A model generated the notes under the pieces. That model was not told the origin of the DNA. It made no database searches and saw only the letters and a program-made list of their open reading frames with translations. A stretch of 64,000 nucleotides of DNA from a virus: IMG/VR virus record IMGVR_UViG_3300020596_000020, positions 1 to 64,000 of that record; one strand, given 5' to 3'. Shown piece after piece: positions 57,088 through 64,000 of this stretch (its first letter is position 1; every line of letters starts with the position of its first letter). The position numbers were made by a program, and so were the translations under genes.

Positions 57088-57893
57088 CGGATGATCAGCT
57101 CCCCCACCTTACCGCGACCCATACCGTTGCTGTTGATCGAGCGACGCGCCTGCACCTCATACAAATCGAACATCTTATAGAGCTCGCGCACGAGCGGTGT
57201 GTCCGAGTTGGACAACATAACATGTACGCCACGCGACTTTAGATCAAGCGCAAGGTCACGCAAACGCAGCTGCTCGGGCGCACCGAACCCGTTGGCTGTG
57301 TAATCAACGAAGCTCGTTGCAGTCAGCGGGATGTACGGAGGATCGAAGTAGACTAGGTCACCTTCACTAGTGTGCTTGTCGACGTCGCCGAAATCCTCGG
57401 TGTTGAGATACAAATTCGGCGCGCGTAAAGCGATCGAACACGCCATCAGATTCGCCTCGTCGAGGAACATGCCGGACCGATCGCCCCCGTACGGGACGTT
57501 CATGCCGCCGCCGGCGTTCTCACGCCAGAGACCGTTGAAACACGTCTTGTTGAGGAAGATAAACCGAGCCGCAGCCTCGGGCTCTGCGAAGAACACGGAC
57601 CCTTCCTGATTCAGGAGATCACGCTGTTCGTAATAACACTTCTTCGTGCGCTTAAAGGTGCGCATGTGAGAGACGACTTCTTGTAGATCCTCTTTAATAC
57701 AGCGGAAGGCGTTGACGAGACGCGGGTTGAAGTCAGACAGATACGCCGTCTTCGGCGCGAGCGCGAAGAACAGGGCGCCACCGCCGAGGAACGGCTCGTG
57801 GTAAGTCTTGAACTCCTTGGGAGCGAGCTCGAGAAGGTGTGGCAAAAGTTGAGTTTTTCCTCCAACCCAACGCAAAAAAGGTTTCATTTTCAT
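57084..57893 (-). CDS. dam: DNA adenine methyltransferase (Dam/D12 family)
   Basis: 269 aa. SAM-binding FLRWVGGKTQLLPHL with FLGGGALFFAL, the catalytic DPPY in YFDPPYIPLTATSFVDY, and the D12 C-terminal NSNGMGRGKVGEL. Length and motif order match Dam. It should methylate adenine in a short palindrome such as GATC, which could protect phage DNA or mark new strands. Start overlaps a 39-aa gene (ATGA). Confidence 0.94.
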   Translation of the reverse strand: MKMKPFLRWVGGKTQLLPHLLELAPKEFKTYHEPFLGGGALFFALAPKTAYLSDFNPRLVNAFRCIKEDLQEVVSHMRTFKRTKKCYYEQRDLLNQEGSVFFAEPEAAARFIFLNKTCFNGLWRENAGGGMNVPYGGDRSGMFLDEANLMACSIALRAPNLYLNTEDFGDVDKHTSEGDLVYFDPPYIPLTATSFVDYTANGFGAPEQLRLRDLALDLKSRGVHVMLSNSDTPLVRELYKMFDLYEVQARRSINSNGMGRGKVGELIIR

Positions 57894-58009
57894 CCGAACT
57901 TCTTCTTAAGCTTCTCGAACGTCTTTCGTTCCTCTTCGACTTCACAAACTTTCTTCTCGGCGAGAGCTTCTTGAGCTTTTTTCTCGCGTTCTAGCTTCTT
58001 TTTAAGCAT
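57890..58009 (-). CDS. Small charged coiled-coil protein (39 aa)
   Basis: ATG at 58007-58009, TGA overlapping the Dam start (ATGA). Sequence MLKKKLEREKKAQEALAEKK, very charged and helical throughout. Could be a regulatory leader peptide or small structural protein; uncertain. Confidence 0.45.
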   Translation of the reverse strand: MLKKKLEREKKAQEALAEKKVCEVEEERKTFEKLKKKFG

Positions 58010-58061
58010 TTTACGTTCTATATCTTGCTCGACTGCGATCTCTGCAAGTAACGAATCTCAC

Positions 58062-59072
58062 TCACTTCAATCTCTCTTTCATCCACTTGATCGTCTTCTC
58101 AAGCCCGTCGCGCAGTGACACAGTTGGCCTATACCCCAATGTGATACGGGCTAGCGCCAAGCTCGGCTTGCGAACCTTTGGATCGTCGACTGGCAGAGGC
58201 TCGTTGACGATGATTAGTCGCGGAAACCACTCCGACAATGCCTCGGCGAGCTCGATGATCTTGAACTCACCGTCGTTACCGAGATTGACTGGCGCGCTCG
58301 GCGGCTTCGGCGTCTCCCCCAGTTTGCGTAGCCCAGTGACGAGGTCGCTGACGTAGCAGAAGCTCCTCGTTTGGTCGCCGGCGCCGTACACTGTGAGCGG
58401 CTCGCCGCGGATCGCCTGACGGATGAAGTTGCTAACTACACGCCCATCATCTGGGTCCATACGCGGACCATAAGTGTTGAAGATGCGCGCAACACGGACA
58501 TTCGTGTTTGCTTGGAGGAACTCGTAGCAGAGCGTCTCGGCACAACGCTTACCTTCGTCGTAGCAAGAGCGAGGACCCCAAGTGTTGACGTTACCCCAAT
58601 ATGCTTCGGTCTGTGGGTGCTCGAGCGGGTCCCCGTAGATCTCGCTCGTCGAGGCTTGCACGAAAGCGGCTTTGTGCGCTCGAGCAACCGCGAGCAAATT
58701 GGCTGTGCCCACCACGTTTGTCATGATCGTGCTGAAACCGTCAGTCTGATAGGCACGCGGCGAAGCTGGGCAAGCAAGGTTGTAGACGACGTCGTAAGTT
58801 GTGAGCACTCGACCGTTGTCACGGGCTGTCGAGGTGGTCACCGACGCGGACGTGACGTCGCCATAGTTTACCTGCATGAGCTTCTCAGGTTCGCCGTTGA
58901 AGTCGGATGCGTTGTCAAACTCATCTAGAAACTTGATGTTCTCAGGGTTCCCCGTGCTCATGTTATCGATCACGTCAACAAACCACCCAGAGACCACGAG
59001 ACTCTCCACGAGGTGCGAACCGATGAAGCCGGCTCCGCCGGCCACGAGCGCATATTTTCGACCTAGATGCAT
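58062..59072 (-). CDS. UDP-glucuronate decarboxylase-like (UDP-xylose synthase) SDR
   Basis: 336 aa from ATG at 59070-59072; an upstream TTG is less likely. Rossmann AGGAGFIGSHLVESL, VVYNLACPASPRAYQTD, STSEIYGDPLEHPQTE, NTWGPRSCYDEGKRCAE with YxxxK, and TRSFCYVSDLV are typical of UXS enzymes, which convert UDP-glucuronate to UDP-xylose. It pairs well with the UDP-sugar dehydrogenase at 62481. Confidence 0.9.
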   Translation of the reverse strand: MHLGRKYALVAGGAGFIGSHLVESLVVSGWFVDVIDNMSTGNPENIKFLDEFDNASDFNGEPEKLMQVNYGDVTSASVTTSTARDNGRVLTTYDVVYNLACPASPRAYQTDGFSTIMTNVVGTANLLAVARAHKAAFVQASTSEIYGDPLEHPQTEAYWGNVNTWGPRSCYDEGKRCAETLCYEFLQANTNVRVARIFNTYGPRMDPDDGRVVSNFIRQAIRGEPLTVYGAGDQTRSFCYVSDLVTGLRKLGETPKPPSAPVNLGNDGEFKIIELAEALSEWFPRLIIVNEPLPVDDPKVRKPSLALARITLGYRPTVSLRDGLEKTIKWMKERLK

Positions 59073-59142
59073 ACAGATCAATGTACTGCGTCGTTTACAA
59101 GAGGTTACTCTGCTCGATGACTAGGTTAGATTGTAGATTCCG

Positions 59143-59565
59143 ATGGAGATTGAGTTCGGCACACTCATTGAATGCGACGCCTTCTCGGCGATCGTTGTCG
59201 CGTCGAACCTATTGCTTGTGTTTGACATCAAGTTTCCAGACTATATGAACGTCAATGACTTGTTGTGTTTGAATTCGCTCGGGCCAAATGATTGGATGAT
59301 CAGCGTCTCGATGGATTACGGCGTGTGTGACAACTACTGGATCAAACGCGATTGGAACGGGGTCATCGAGACGAACCTCGCAGATTATTGGAGCGATTGG
59401 TATAATGACGACGACGACTACTATGACTATCTGCGCAATTATGTGAACGAGGACATCGTTGAATCGTACGACGACTACAAGAGTCTCAGCAGCCCGGCGC
59501 ACAACCCCAGATGTCACAGAGTCTTTTTCGGTCGAGGCAAGTGGGGTGGTCGCCGACGTCCGTAA
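59143..59565 (+). CDS. Unknown acidic protein on the plus strand
   Basis: 140 aa. N-terminus EFGTLIECDAFSAIVVASNL, loosely like the small GxV-type domains, followed by an Asp/Tyr-rich stretch (WYNDDDDYYDYLRNYVN). It overlaps the end of the convergent metzincin gene by 80 nt, so its last 25 residues are doubtful. Function unknown. Confidence 0.5.
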   Translation: MEIEFGTLIECDAFSAIVVASNLLLVFDIKFPDYMNVNDLLCLNSLGPNDWMISVSMDYGVCDNYWIKRDWNGVIETNLADYWSDWYNDDDDYYDYLRNYVNEDIVESYDDYKSLSSPAHNPRCHRVFFGRGKWGGRRRP

Positions 59566-60088
59566 TGTACGGGTACATAATGGTAGGGGTGTCCTTGCTC
59601 GCGTAATGAGCTAGCCCGAGCGCATGCCCGATCTCATGCATCGCCGTCAGGTAATACATGCGTGGGGCGAGATCGTCTTGGATCCAGATGCGCGAACGAC
59701 CAGGTCGACCGCTGCTGTCTGCGTTCCACGTCCAGCAGACGCCGACCGTACTAGAGGTCTTGTCGACATTTGTCTCGGTATAGATCCAGATCTCGCCGAG
59801 CGGCGGGATAGGTCGGTTGTCACCCTTGTATTGGAAATCATCGTACGTAACCTCAAAGGCGACCGCGCCCGAGGAGGCGGTCACCCACTCGAACGCTGCA
59901 TCGAGAATCAGACCTACGCGGTCAGTAGGGACGTCTTTGCTGACAACGATCTTGTACAGCTTGACGCTGTCGATTGGCACGTTCCGATCGGTCATGACCA
60001 CGTCACATTTGTCACGCTCCCCGTCAACACATGACACAAAGAGCGCGATTAGCAAAATAAAGAAGATGACGAAGCAACGCATAATCAC
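59486..60088 (-). CDS. Secreted metzincin (matrixin-like) protease
   Basis: 200 aa. Signal peptide MIMRCFVIFFILLIALFVSC, then a matrixin-like catalytic part with AMHEIGHALGLAHYASKDTP and a Met-turn candidate in TIMYPYI. Several Cys at both ends suggest disulfides. It is a second, distinct relative of the 11904 protease. Exported proteolysis is likely; the target is unknown. Confidence 0.9.
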   Translation of the reverse strand: MIMRCFVIFFILLIALFVSCVDGERDKCDVVMTDRNVPIDSVKLYKIVVSKDVPTDRVGLILDAAFEWVTASSGAVAFEVTYDDFQYKGDNRPIPPLGEIWIYTETNVDKTSSTVGVCWTWNADSSGRPGRSRIWIQDDLAPRMYYLTAMHEIGHALGLAHYASKDTPTIMYPYITDVGDHPTCLDRKRLCDIWGCAPGC

Positions 60089-60107
60089 ATGCTAGCTCTG
60101 GCTCAAC

Positions 60108-60506
60108 TTAGTCGTTCTTATGTTTATCAGCCGAAGCGTACTTTGTGTTCGTTTTTTCGACTAAATTCAGTACTTTTTCGTAAAGCTTAGACTTGTCGAT
60201 CTCCGCCGCAAGATTCTTGCTGTGGTTGCGCGCGTACAGATTAACCACGCCAGCCCAGTCGACGTCGACGCCGCGCTCAGACCATGCGTTGTGTAGTTGC
60301 TTGGCCATCGCTTCGTATTTCTTGTCAGTGATTTTCTCAGCGAAGTCGTCGTCGAAACTACGGAACTCGACGACGTTGCTACAACCGAGACCATCTTTGG
60401 TAGGCTCGTCAATCTCAAGCACCGGATTCACAGAGGTGCTGCTCATCGTCTCACGTACGAGCGCTCGGAGTTCAGACACTTTGATGCGGATCTTCTTGTC
60501 GCTCAT
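60108..60506 (-). CDS. Unknown protein with LRALVRET motif
   Basis: 132 aa from ATG at 60504-60506 (MSDKKIRIKVSELRALVRET). The N-terminal helix matches the recurring LRxxxRxxL pattern of other proteins here, and the rest is helical. Virion-associated role is possible; no named domain. Confidence 0.6.
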   Translation of the reverse strand: MSDKKIRIKVSELRALVRETMSSTSVNPVLEIDEPTKDGLGCSNVVEFRSFDDDFAEKITDKKYEAMAKQLHNAWSERGVDVDWAGVVNLYARNHSKNLAAEIDKSKLYEKVLNLVEKTNTKYASADKHKND

Positions 60507-60525
60507 GCCAGATGGTTCCCTATCA

Positions 60526-61052
60526 TTAGGTAGCAACGAACTCATCCCAAGACTCGTGCCAATCATCACGCGTCGACTGTCTTCGCATGTCAGAAAGCCA
60601 AAAATGTGTGACGGTCGGTAATCCAGGCTTGCAATGTAAATGCATGTCGGCCTTCTCGAGGGTCTTGTTGTCCTTGCGACGGTTGCAAGACTTACACGCG
60701 GTCACGCAGTTGATCCAATTGGTTCTTGCCGTCGCGTGACCGCGGGACGACATGGTCGATGGTCGCTTCCCTAAACGTCAGGTTGCGACCGCAGTACTGA
60801 CAGGAGTAATCATCGCGCGATAACACGACACTACGATTGTACCACACATCTTGTGCGCGCGAGAATGAAGTTCTTAAGTCTCAAGATGGCCGGTGTCTGG
60901 AGACCGGTGACGATGCAATCGTCGCCCCACTACGACACCACGTTCACACATTCGCATCGGATCAACGAGTACATGCGTCGATAGTTCACTAACACGATGG
61001 GTTCGTGGATCGTGCTGATGAGGAGGGCTCTCCTCGCTTTGCGTGCGCGCAT
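60526..61052 (-). pseudogene. Decayed HNH endonuclease
   Basis: Minus-strand pieces match an HNH homing-endonuclease family in order. ALLISTIHEPIVLVNYRRMY comes from ATG 61052, then TAG at 60930-60932. The same phase continues PAILRLKNFI to TAG 60831-60833. After a shift, VVLSRDDYSCQYCGRNLTFR and IDHVVPRSRDG follow (HNH core). A second shift near 60718-60726 leads to NWINCVTACKSCNRRKDNK and the C-terminus. The core Cys and His residues are kept, but the reading frame is broken at least three times. It is a pseudogene unless these are sequence errors. Confidence 0.85.
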
Positions 61053-61053
61053 C

Positions 61054-61854
61054 TCACCAGAGAGTAGGCGTCCAGGAGACGATCTGCGGATGCCCGTATC
61101 GAGCCTCCGCCGTTTGAACAACCAGGTTGTCTAGACGCTTGTGGAAAGCGCGGCTGTGTGTGTGCCCACAGAGCACCTCAAACTTGACCCAGAAATACTC
61201 ACGCGCCACCTGCTCGAGAACATCGCCGATGACACGCGACGTGAACCACGGCTGCGCGTAATCGTCGCCCGGCCGACCCATGTGCAATGCGGCCTCAGTG
61301 TATGGTGGCACATGTGTGATGACGATGACACGATTGTTTTTCGCCTCGCACGCCGCGCGCAGCTTCGCCTCGAGGATCTTGGCGCGACCGTCGGCGATCT
61401 CAGCACTCACGACACGCTCGTTCTTACCCTTGTACTCTGCGATGTAAAACCAGTCGTTCAGGATCATCTTGGGGTTGCCTTGCAGACCATTGCGACCATC
61501 GTACCATCCGCTGTCGCCAACAACACATAGATCTTCCTCGATTTGCACACGGTCAACAAGATCCATGAAGACCGAGTGGCCCTGCACGAGACCGTGAGAC
61601 CGCAGGTCACGCTCACACTGGACAAACGAGCTACCCCAACGGTCGTGATTGCCGAGCACGTAAAGCATCTTGCCGCGACCGGCCTGCCCGAGACCGTCAA
61701 TGTGTTCGAACAGTCGTCGCGACGAGGTAATGTCGCCGGTGACGAGCAACGTCGTGTCCATCGTGGTGTTGTCGCGAACCGTCTGGAAGAACTGCTCGAG
61801 TTCTTCGGGACTAAGGTGATCTAAATGCGGGTCGCTGACCCAAGAGTAATTCAT
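61054..61854 (-). CDS. Calcineurin-like metallophosphoesterase
   Basis: 266 aa. Metal-binding motifs in order: SDPHLDHLS, VTGDIT, VLGNHDRWG, ITHVPPYTE and CGHTHSRAFH. This is the metallophosphoesterase fold, but the substrate (phosphoprotein, nucleotide or DNA) is not known. The stop lies one base before the HNH pseudogene start. Confidence 0.9.
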   Translation of the reverse strand: MNYSWVSDPHLDHLSPEELEQFFQTVRDNTTMDTTLLVTGDITSSRRLFEHIDGLGQAGRGKMLYVLGNHDRWGSSFVQCERDLRSHGLVQGHSVFMDLVDRVQIEEDLCVVGDSGWYDGRNGLQGNPKMILNDWFYIAEYKGKNERVVSAEIADGRAKILEAKLRAACEAKNNRVIVITHVPPYTEAALHMGRPGDDYAQPWFTSRVIGDVLEQVAREYFWVKFEVLCGHTHSRAFHKRLDNLVVQTAEARYGHPQIVSWTPTLW

Positions 61855-61859
61855 AATTA

Positions 61860-62459
61860 TTAGAAGTTACCACGTACGGGCGGGAAATTGTTCTCTTCTA
61901 ACGTCATAGACAGGCTTTTCCATGACGTGACGCGTCGGATGCCAGCTCCAAGCTTGACGCGGTTCCATGGTTGATCGAAAAGGATCGGAAGCGGACCTTT
62001 GCAACCATCAAAAATGCGTTCTCCGCGGTAGTATGCCCACTTTTCGATGTTTTCCACCTTGTCGTCGACAAGGATATCGGAGTCGAAGAACTCCTTCTGA
62101 CTAAGGAAACAGACGTTCTTGCGCGACAGGCCAAGATTCTCGACCATCCAGTCCTCACGACCCTCGTACCAATGCAGCACGTCGTACGGGGCAGTGACGA
62201 TCATCACTGTGTACTCCTCCTGTGCCGCGCGACCGAACTCAATCGCTCCAGGGTAGGCTTGCATGTTTCGACAGAAGTCGGGCTGTGCAACGATCTCTCG
62301 TCTGTACATCGTCTCTAACTTCTCGTCGTCGTCGAAGACACTCCAGTTAGTAACGTCAGCGAGCGTTTTAAAACGACCGTGGGAGTTGATAAACTTCAGA
62401 GCCGGGGTCGTAAAATCGACCAACACACCATCCGCATCAAGTGCGAGGACAGGTTTCAT
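61860..62459 (-). CDS. HAD phosphatase, 5'(3')-deoxyribonucleotidase-like
   Basis: 199 aa. HAD motif I LALDADGVLVDFT, motif II VMIVTAPYD, and motif IV SDILVDDKVENIEKW. The ADGVLVDF start is typical of the NT5C deoxyribonucleotidase group. It could tune dNTP pools or remove dUMP-type nucleotides. Its true substrate is not determined. Confidence 0.8.
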   Translation of the reverse strand: MKPVLALDADGVLVDFTTPALKFINSHGRFKTLADVTNWSVFDDDEKLETMYRREIVAQPDFCRNMQAYPGAIEFGRAAQEEYTVMIVTAPYDVLHWYEGREDWMVENLGLSRKNVCFLSQKEFFDSDILVDDKVENIEKWAYYRGERIFDGCKGPLPILFDQPWNRVKLGAGIRRVTSWKSLSMTLEENNFPPVRGNF

Positions 62460-62480
62460 GCTGCGAACATAGTTCTCTGC

Positions 62481-63782
62481 TTAGATCGTGACGAGAATGA
62501 TGTCTTTTCGTAGCTTTGACGCGTCAACGACGCCTTTGAGGTCCAAAAGAACGCCGTTCGGTGCAAGACACACGTTTGCACGGTCTTCAAGTGTGTCGAG
62601 GTACGTTGCGTGCGGCACTGCCACGACGAGCGCGTCTAGATTTCGTTTTTCGAACACAGCAACACATGACTCTTTTGTGCCTGTAAACTTGTATGTGTCG
62701 TCGCTTGGATCAATCGCCAACGGGTTATAGGTGATGGAAGCGATCGGATCATGCACACTGACTTCACATCCACGGGCGCGCAAGGATTTCACTAGGTCAA
62801 CAACTTTGCTGTTACGCGTGTCCTTCACACCTTTCTTGAACGTGTAACCCAGCACCCCTACTTTGGCGCCGCGGTAGAAACCGCGTGTGGAAGCCTCGAG
62901 CGAGCTGATGAGCCGTTTCGCGACGTGTTTCGGCATGTGCTCATTGACACGACGCGCCAAAGACGCGAGTCTAAGCGGCTCACCGACGCTATCGGCGAGC
63001 ATCATGAGGTAGTACGGGTCGACGCCGACGCAGTGACCGCCGACGAGTCCTGGCTTAAACTTGAGAAAGTTCCACTTCGTCCCAGCTGCTTCAAGCACGT
63101 CCTTCGTGTTGATATCGACCTTGTTGAAAAGCTTGGCGAGTTCGTTTACAAGTGCAATGTTGACATCGCGTTGGATGTTCTCGATGAGCTTCGCGGCTTC
63201 GGCGACGCGTATGGTGGGCGCCTTGTGAATCTCCGTCACCTCACTATACACGGCCGCGACGCGTTCGAGCGTCTCCGCGTCCTCGCCTGCGACGATCTTG
63301 ACAACTTTCTCGAGTGTGTGCTCGACATCGCCAGGGTTAATGCGCTTCGGCGAGTAACCTAATCTGAAGTCTTTTCGGTCGAGCTTCGACGCCAGAACAG
63401 GAGCACAGATGTCCTCCGTCACGCCAGGGAAGACCGTTGACTCGTAAACGACGACGTCGCCTTTTTTGAGCATTGTGGCGACGATCTCAGACGCTCTCAG
63501 TAGAGGACTGAAATCTGGGGACTTGTCGTCGTTGATCGGAGTGGGAACGGCGACGATGTAAAAGGTCGTCTCCGCCATGTCGGTGAAGTTGCACGCGAAC
63601 TTCAGAGTCGTGTTGCAGAGTTTCTCAAGTGGAGTCTCGCCTGTCCGATCGTGCCCACGCATGAGTTCGGCGATCCGCACAGTATCGACGTCGTACCCGA
63701 TGACGTCAGGAAACTTGTGCGCGAGCGCTAGCGCCAACGAGAGCCCGACGTAACCAAGACCAATAACCGCGATCCGTTCCAT
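62481..63782 (-). CDS. Nucleotide-sugar dehydrogenase (TviB/WbpA-like)
   Basis: 433 aa from ATG at 63780-63782 with an AAGGAG site. NAD motif VIGLGYVGLSLALAL, the middle FSPLLRASEIVATMLKKGDV and STVFPGVTED, and the active Cys in LVGGHCVGVDPYYL are typical of UDP-sugar 6-dehydrogenases of the Vi/O-antigen type. It oxidises UDP-GlcNAc, UDP-GalNAc or UDP-glucose to a uronate. With the 58062 decarboxylase and 41975 epimerase it suggests the phage makes unusual surface sugars. Confidence 0.93.
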   Translation of the reverse strand: MERIAVIGLGYVGLSLALALAHKFPDVIGYDVDTVRIAELMRGHDRTGETPLEKLCNTTLKFACNFTDMAETTFYIVAVPTPINDDKSPDFSPLLRASEIVATMLKKGDVVVYESTVFPGVTEDICAPVLASKLDRKDFRLGYSPKRINPGDVEHTLEKVVKIVAGEDAETLERVAAVYSEVTEIHKAPTIRVAEAAKLIENIQRDVNIALVNELAKLFNKVDINTKDVLEAAGTKWNFLKFKPGLVGGHCVGVDPYYLMMLADSVGEPLRLASLARRVNEHMPKHVAKRLISSLEASTRGFYRGAKVGVLGYTFKKGVKDTRNSKVVDLVKSLRARGCEVSVHDPIASITYNPLAIDPSDDTYKFTGTKESCVAVFEKRNLDALVVAVPHATYLDTLEDRANVCLAPNGVLLDLKGVVDASKLRKDIILVTI

Positions 63783-63854
63783 TAATACTCCTTGACGAGG
63801 TTGAAATACAGCGAGACGACAAGTGTTATTAAAGAACAACGACGCCGATTATAT

Positions 63855-64000
63855 TCACGTCGAGCCAATCTTGTCGTTGGCGTTTCTCGTCTGCTTCGAG
63901 ATCTCACCTGCTCGATCAAGCAAGTCAGCGATGTTACGTTCGAGACGTACGCGACAACTAGGCGTGAGCGTGAGCAACTGTGTCTCCTGACCGATGGAAG
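63855..64000 (-). CDS. 5'-truncated unknown protein
   Basis: A minus-strand frame enters from the right edge and ends at TGA 63855-63857, with 47 codons visible. The C-terminus reads LERNIADLLDRAGEISKQTR, helical and charged. Nothing can be said about function. Confidence 0.55.
   Translation of the reverse strand, partial: SIGQETQLLTLTPSCRVRLERNIADLLDRAGEISKQTRNANDKIGST

Overview
The window looks like part of a large tailed-phage (probable jumbo bacteriophage) genome, possibly from an environmental metagenome. The reasons are: tightly packed genes, almost all on the minus strand; many short unknown genes joined by ATGA, GTGA or TGATG start/stop overlaps; virion-type proteins rich in Ala, Gly and Thr; a phage-type DNA replication and nucleotide set; several free-standing homing endonucleases; a lysozyme-like gene; and one tRNA. 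The host cannot be named from the sequence. There are no rRNA genes, no ribosomal proteins and no CRISPR array.

Layout. 1-3800: virion or appendage proteins and small unknown genes. 3800-7200: a GroEL chaperonin flanked by two GIY-YIG homing endonucleases, one intact and one decayed. 7200-10550: a phosphoribosyltransferase-fold protein, an AAA+ ATPase and an Fpg/Nei-type DNA glycosylase. 10770-11907: a short plus-strand island of small genes, two of them membrane proteins. 11904-14192: a metzincin protease, a lysozyme-like protein and a membrane HExxH protein. 14300-24650: mostly small genes plus a pentapeptide-repeat protein, a SWIM-DNA ligase fusion, a 5'-3' exonuclease with a third GIY-YIG gene beside it, and a papain-like protease. 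24600-37300: unknown and probably structural genes, with Nudix, GapR-like, spanin-like and superoxide-dismutase-like proteins. 37480-41010: dCMP deaminase, thymidine kinase, an IMPDH/GMP-reductase-like protein and thymidylate synthase. 41170-45280: a sugar epimerase and an XPD-like helicase. 46300-51400: DNA polymerase III alpha broken into two genes by a split intein, with a Vsr-like homing endonuclease between the halves. 51440-57900: tRNA-Thr, an S24-like protein, a NADAR protein, a very large secreted GH5 glycanase-esterase, a thymidylate-kinase-like protein and a Dam methylase. 58000-64000: UDP-xylose-synthase-like and UDP-sugar dehydrogenase genes, a second metzincin, a decayed HNH endonuclease, a metallophosphoesterase and a deoxyribonucleotidase-like HAD protein.

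How it fits together. The phage supplies much of its own replication machinery (split DnaE, helicase, ligase, 5'-3' exonuclease, glycosylase, Dam) and a dTTP supply line (dCMP deaminase, ThyA, Tdk, a dTMP-kinase-like protein). It makes a chaperonin, several secreted or membrane hydrolases that could act on the host envelope or outside the cell, and nucleotide-sugar enzymes that could alter surface glycans. The strongest unusual features are the DnaE split intein, placed between the two catalytic aspartates and with an unusual split point; the secreted GH5-esterase-thrombospondin-repeat protein; and a set of recurring N-terminal motifs shared by otherwise unrelated genes.
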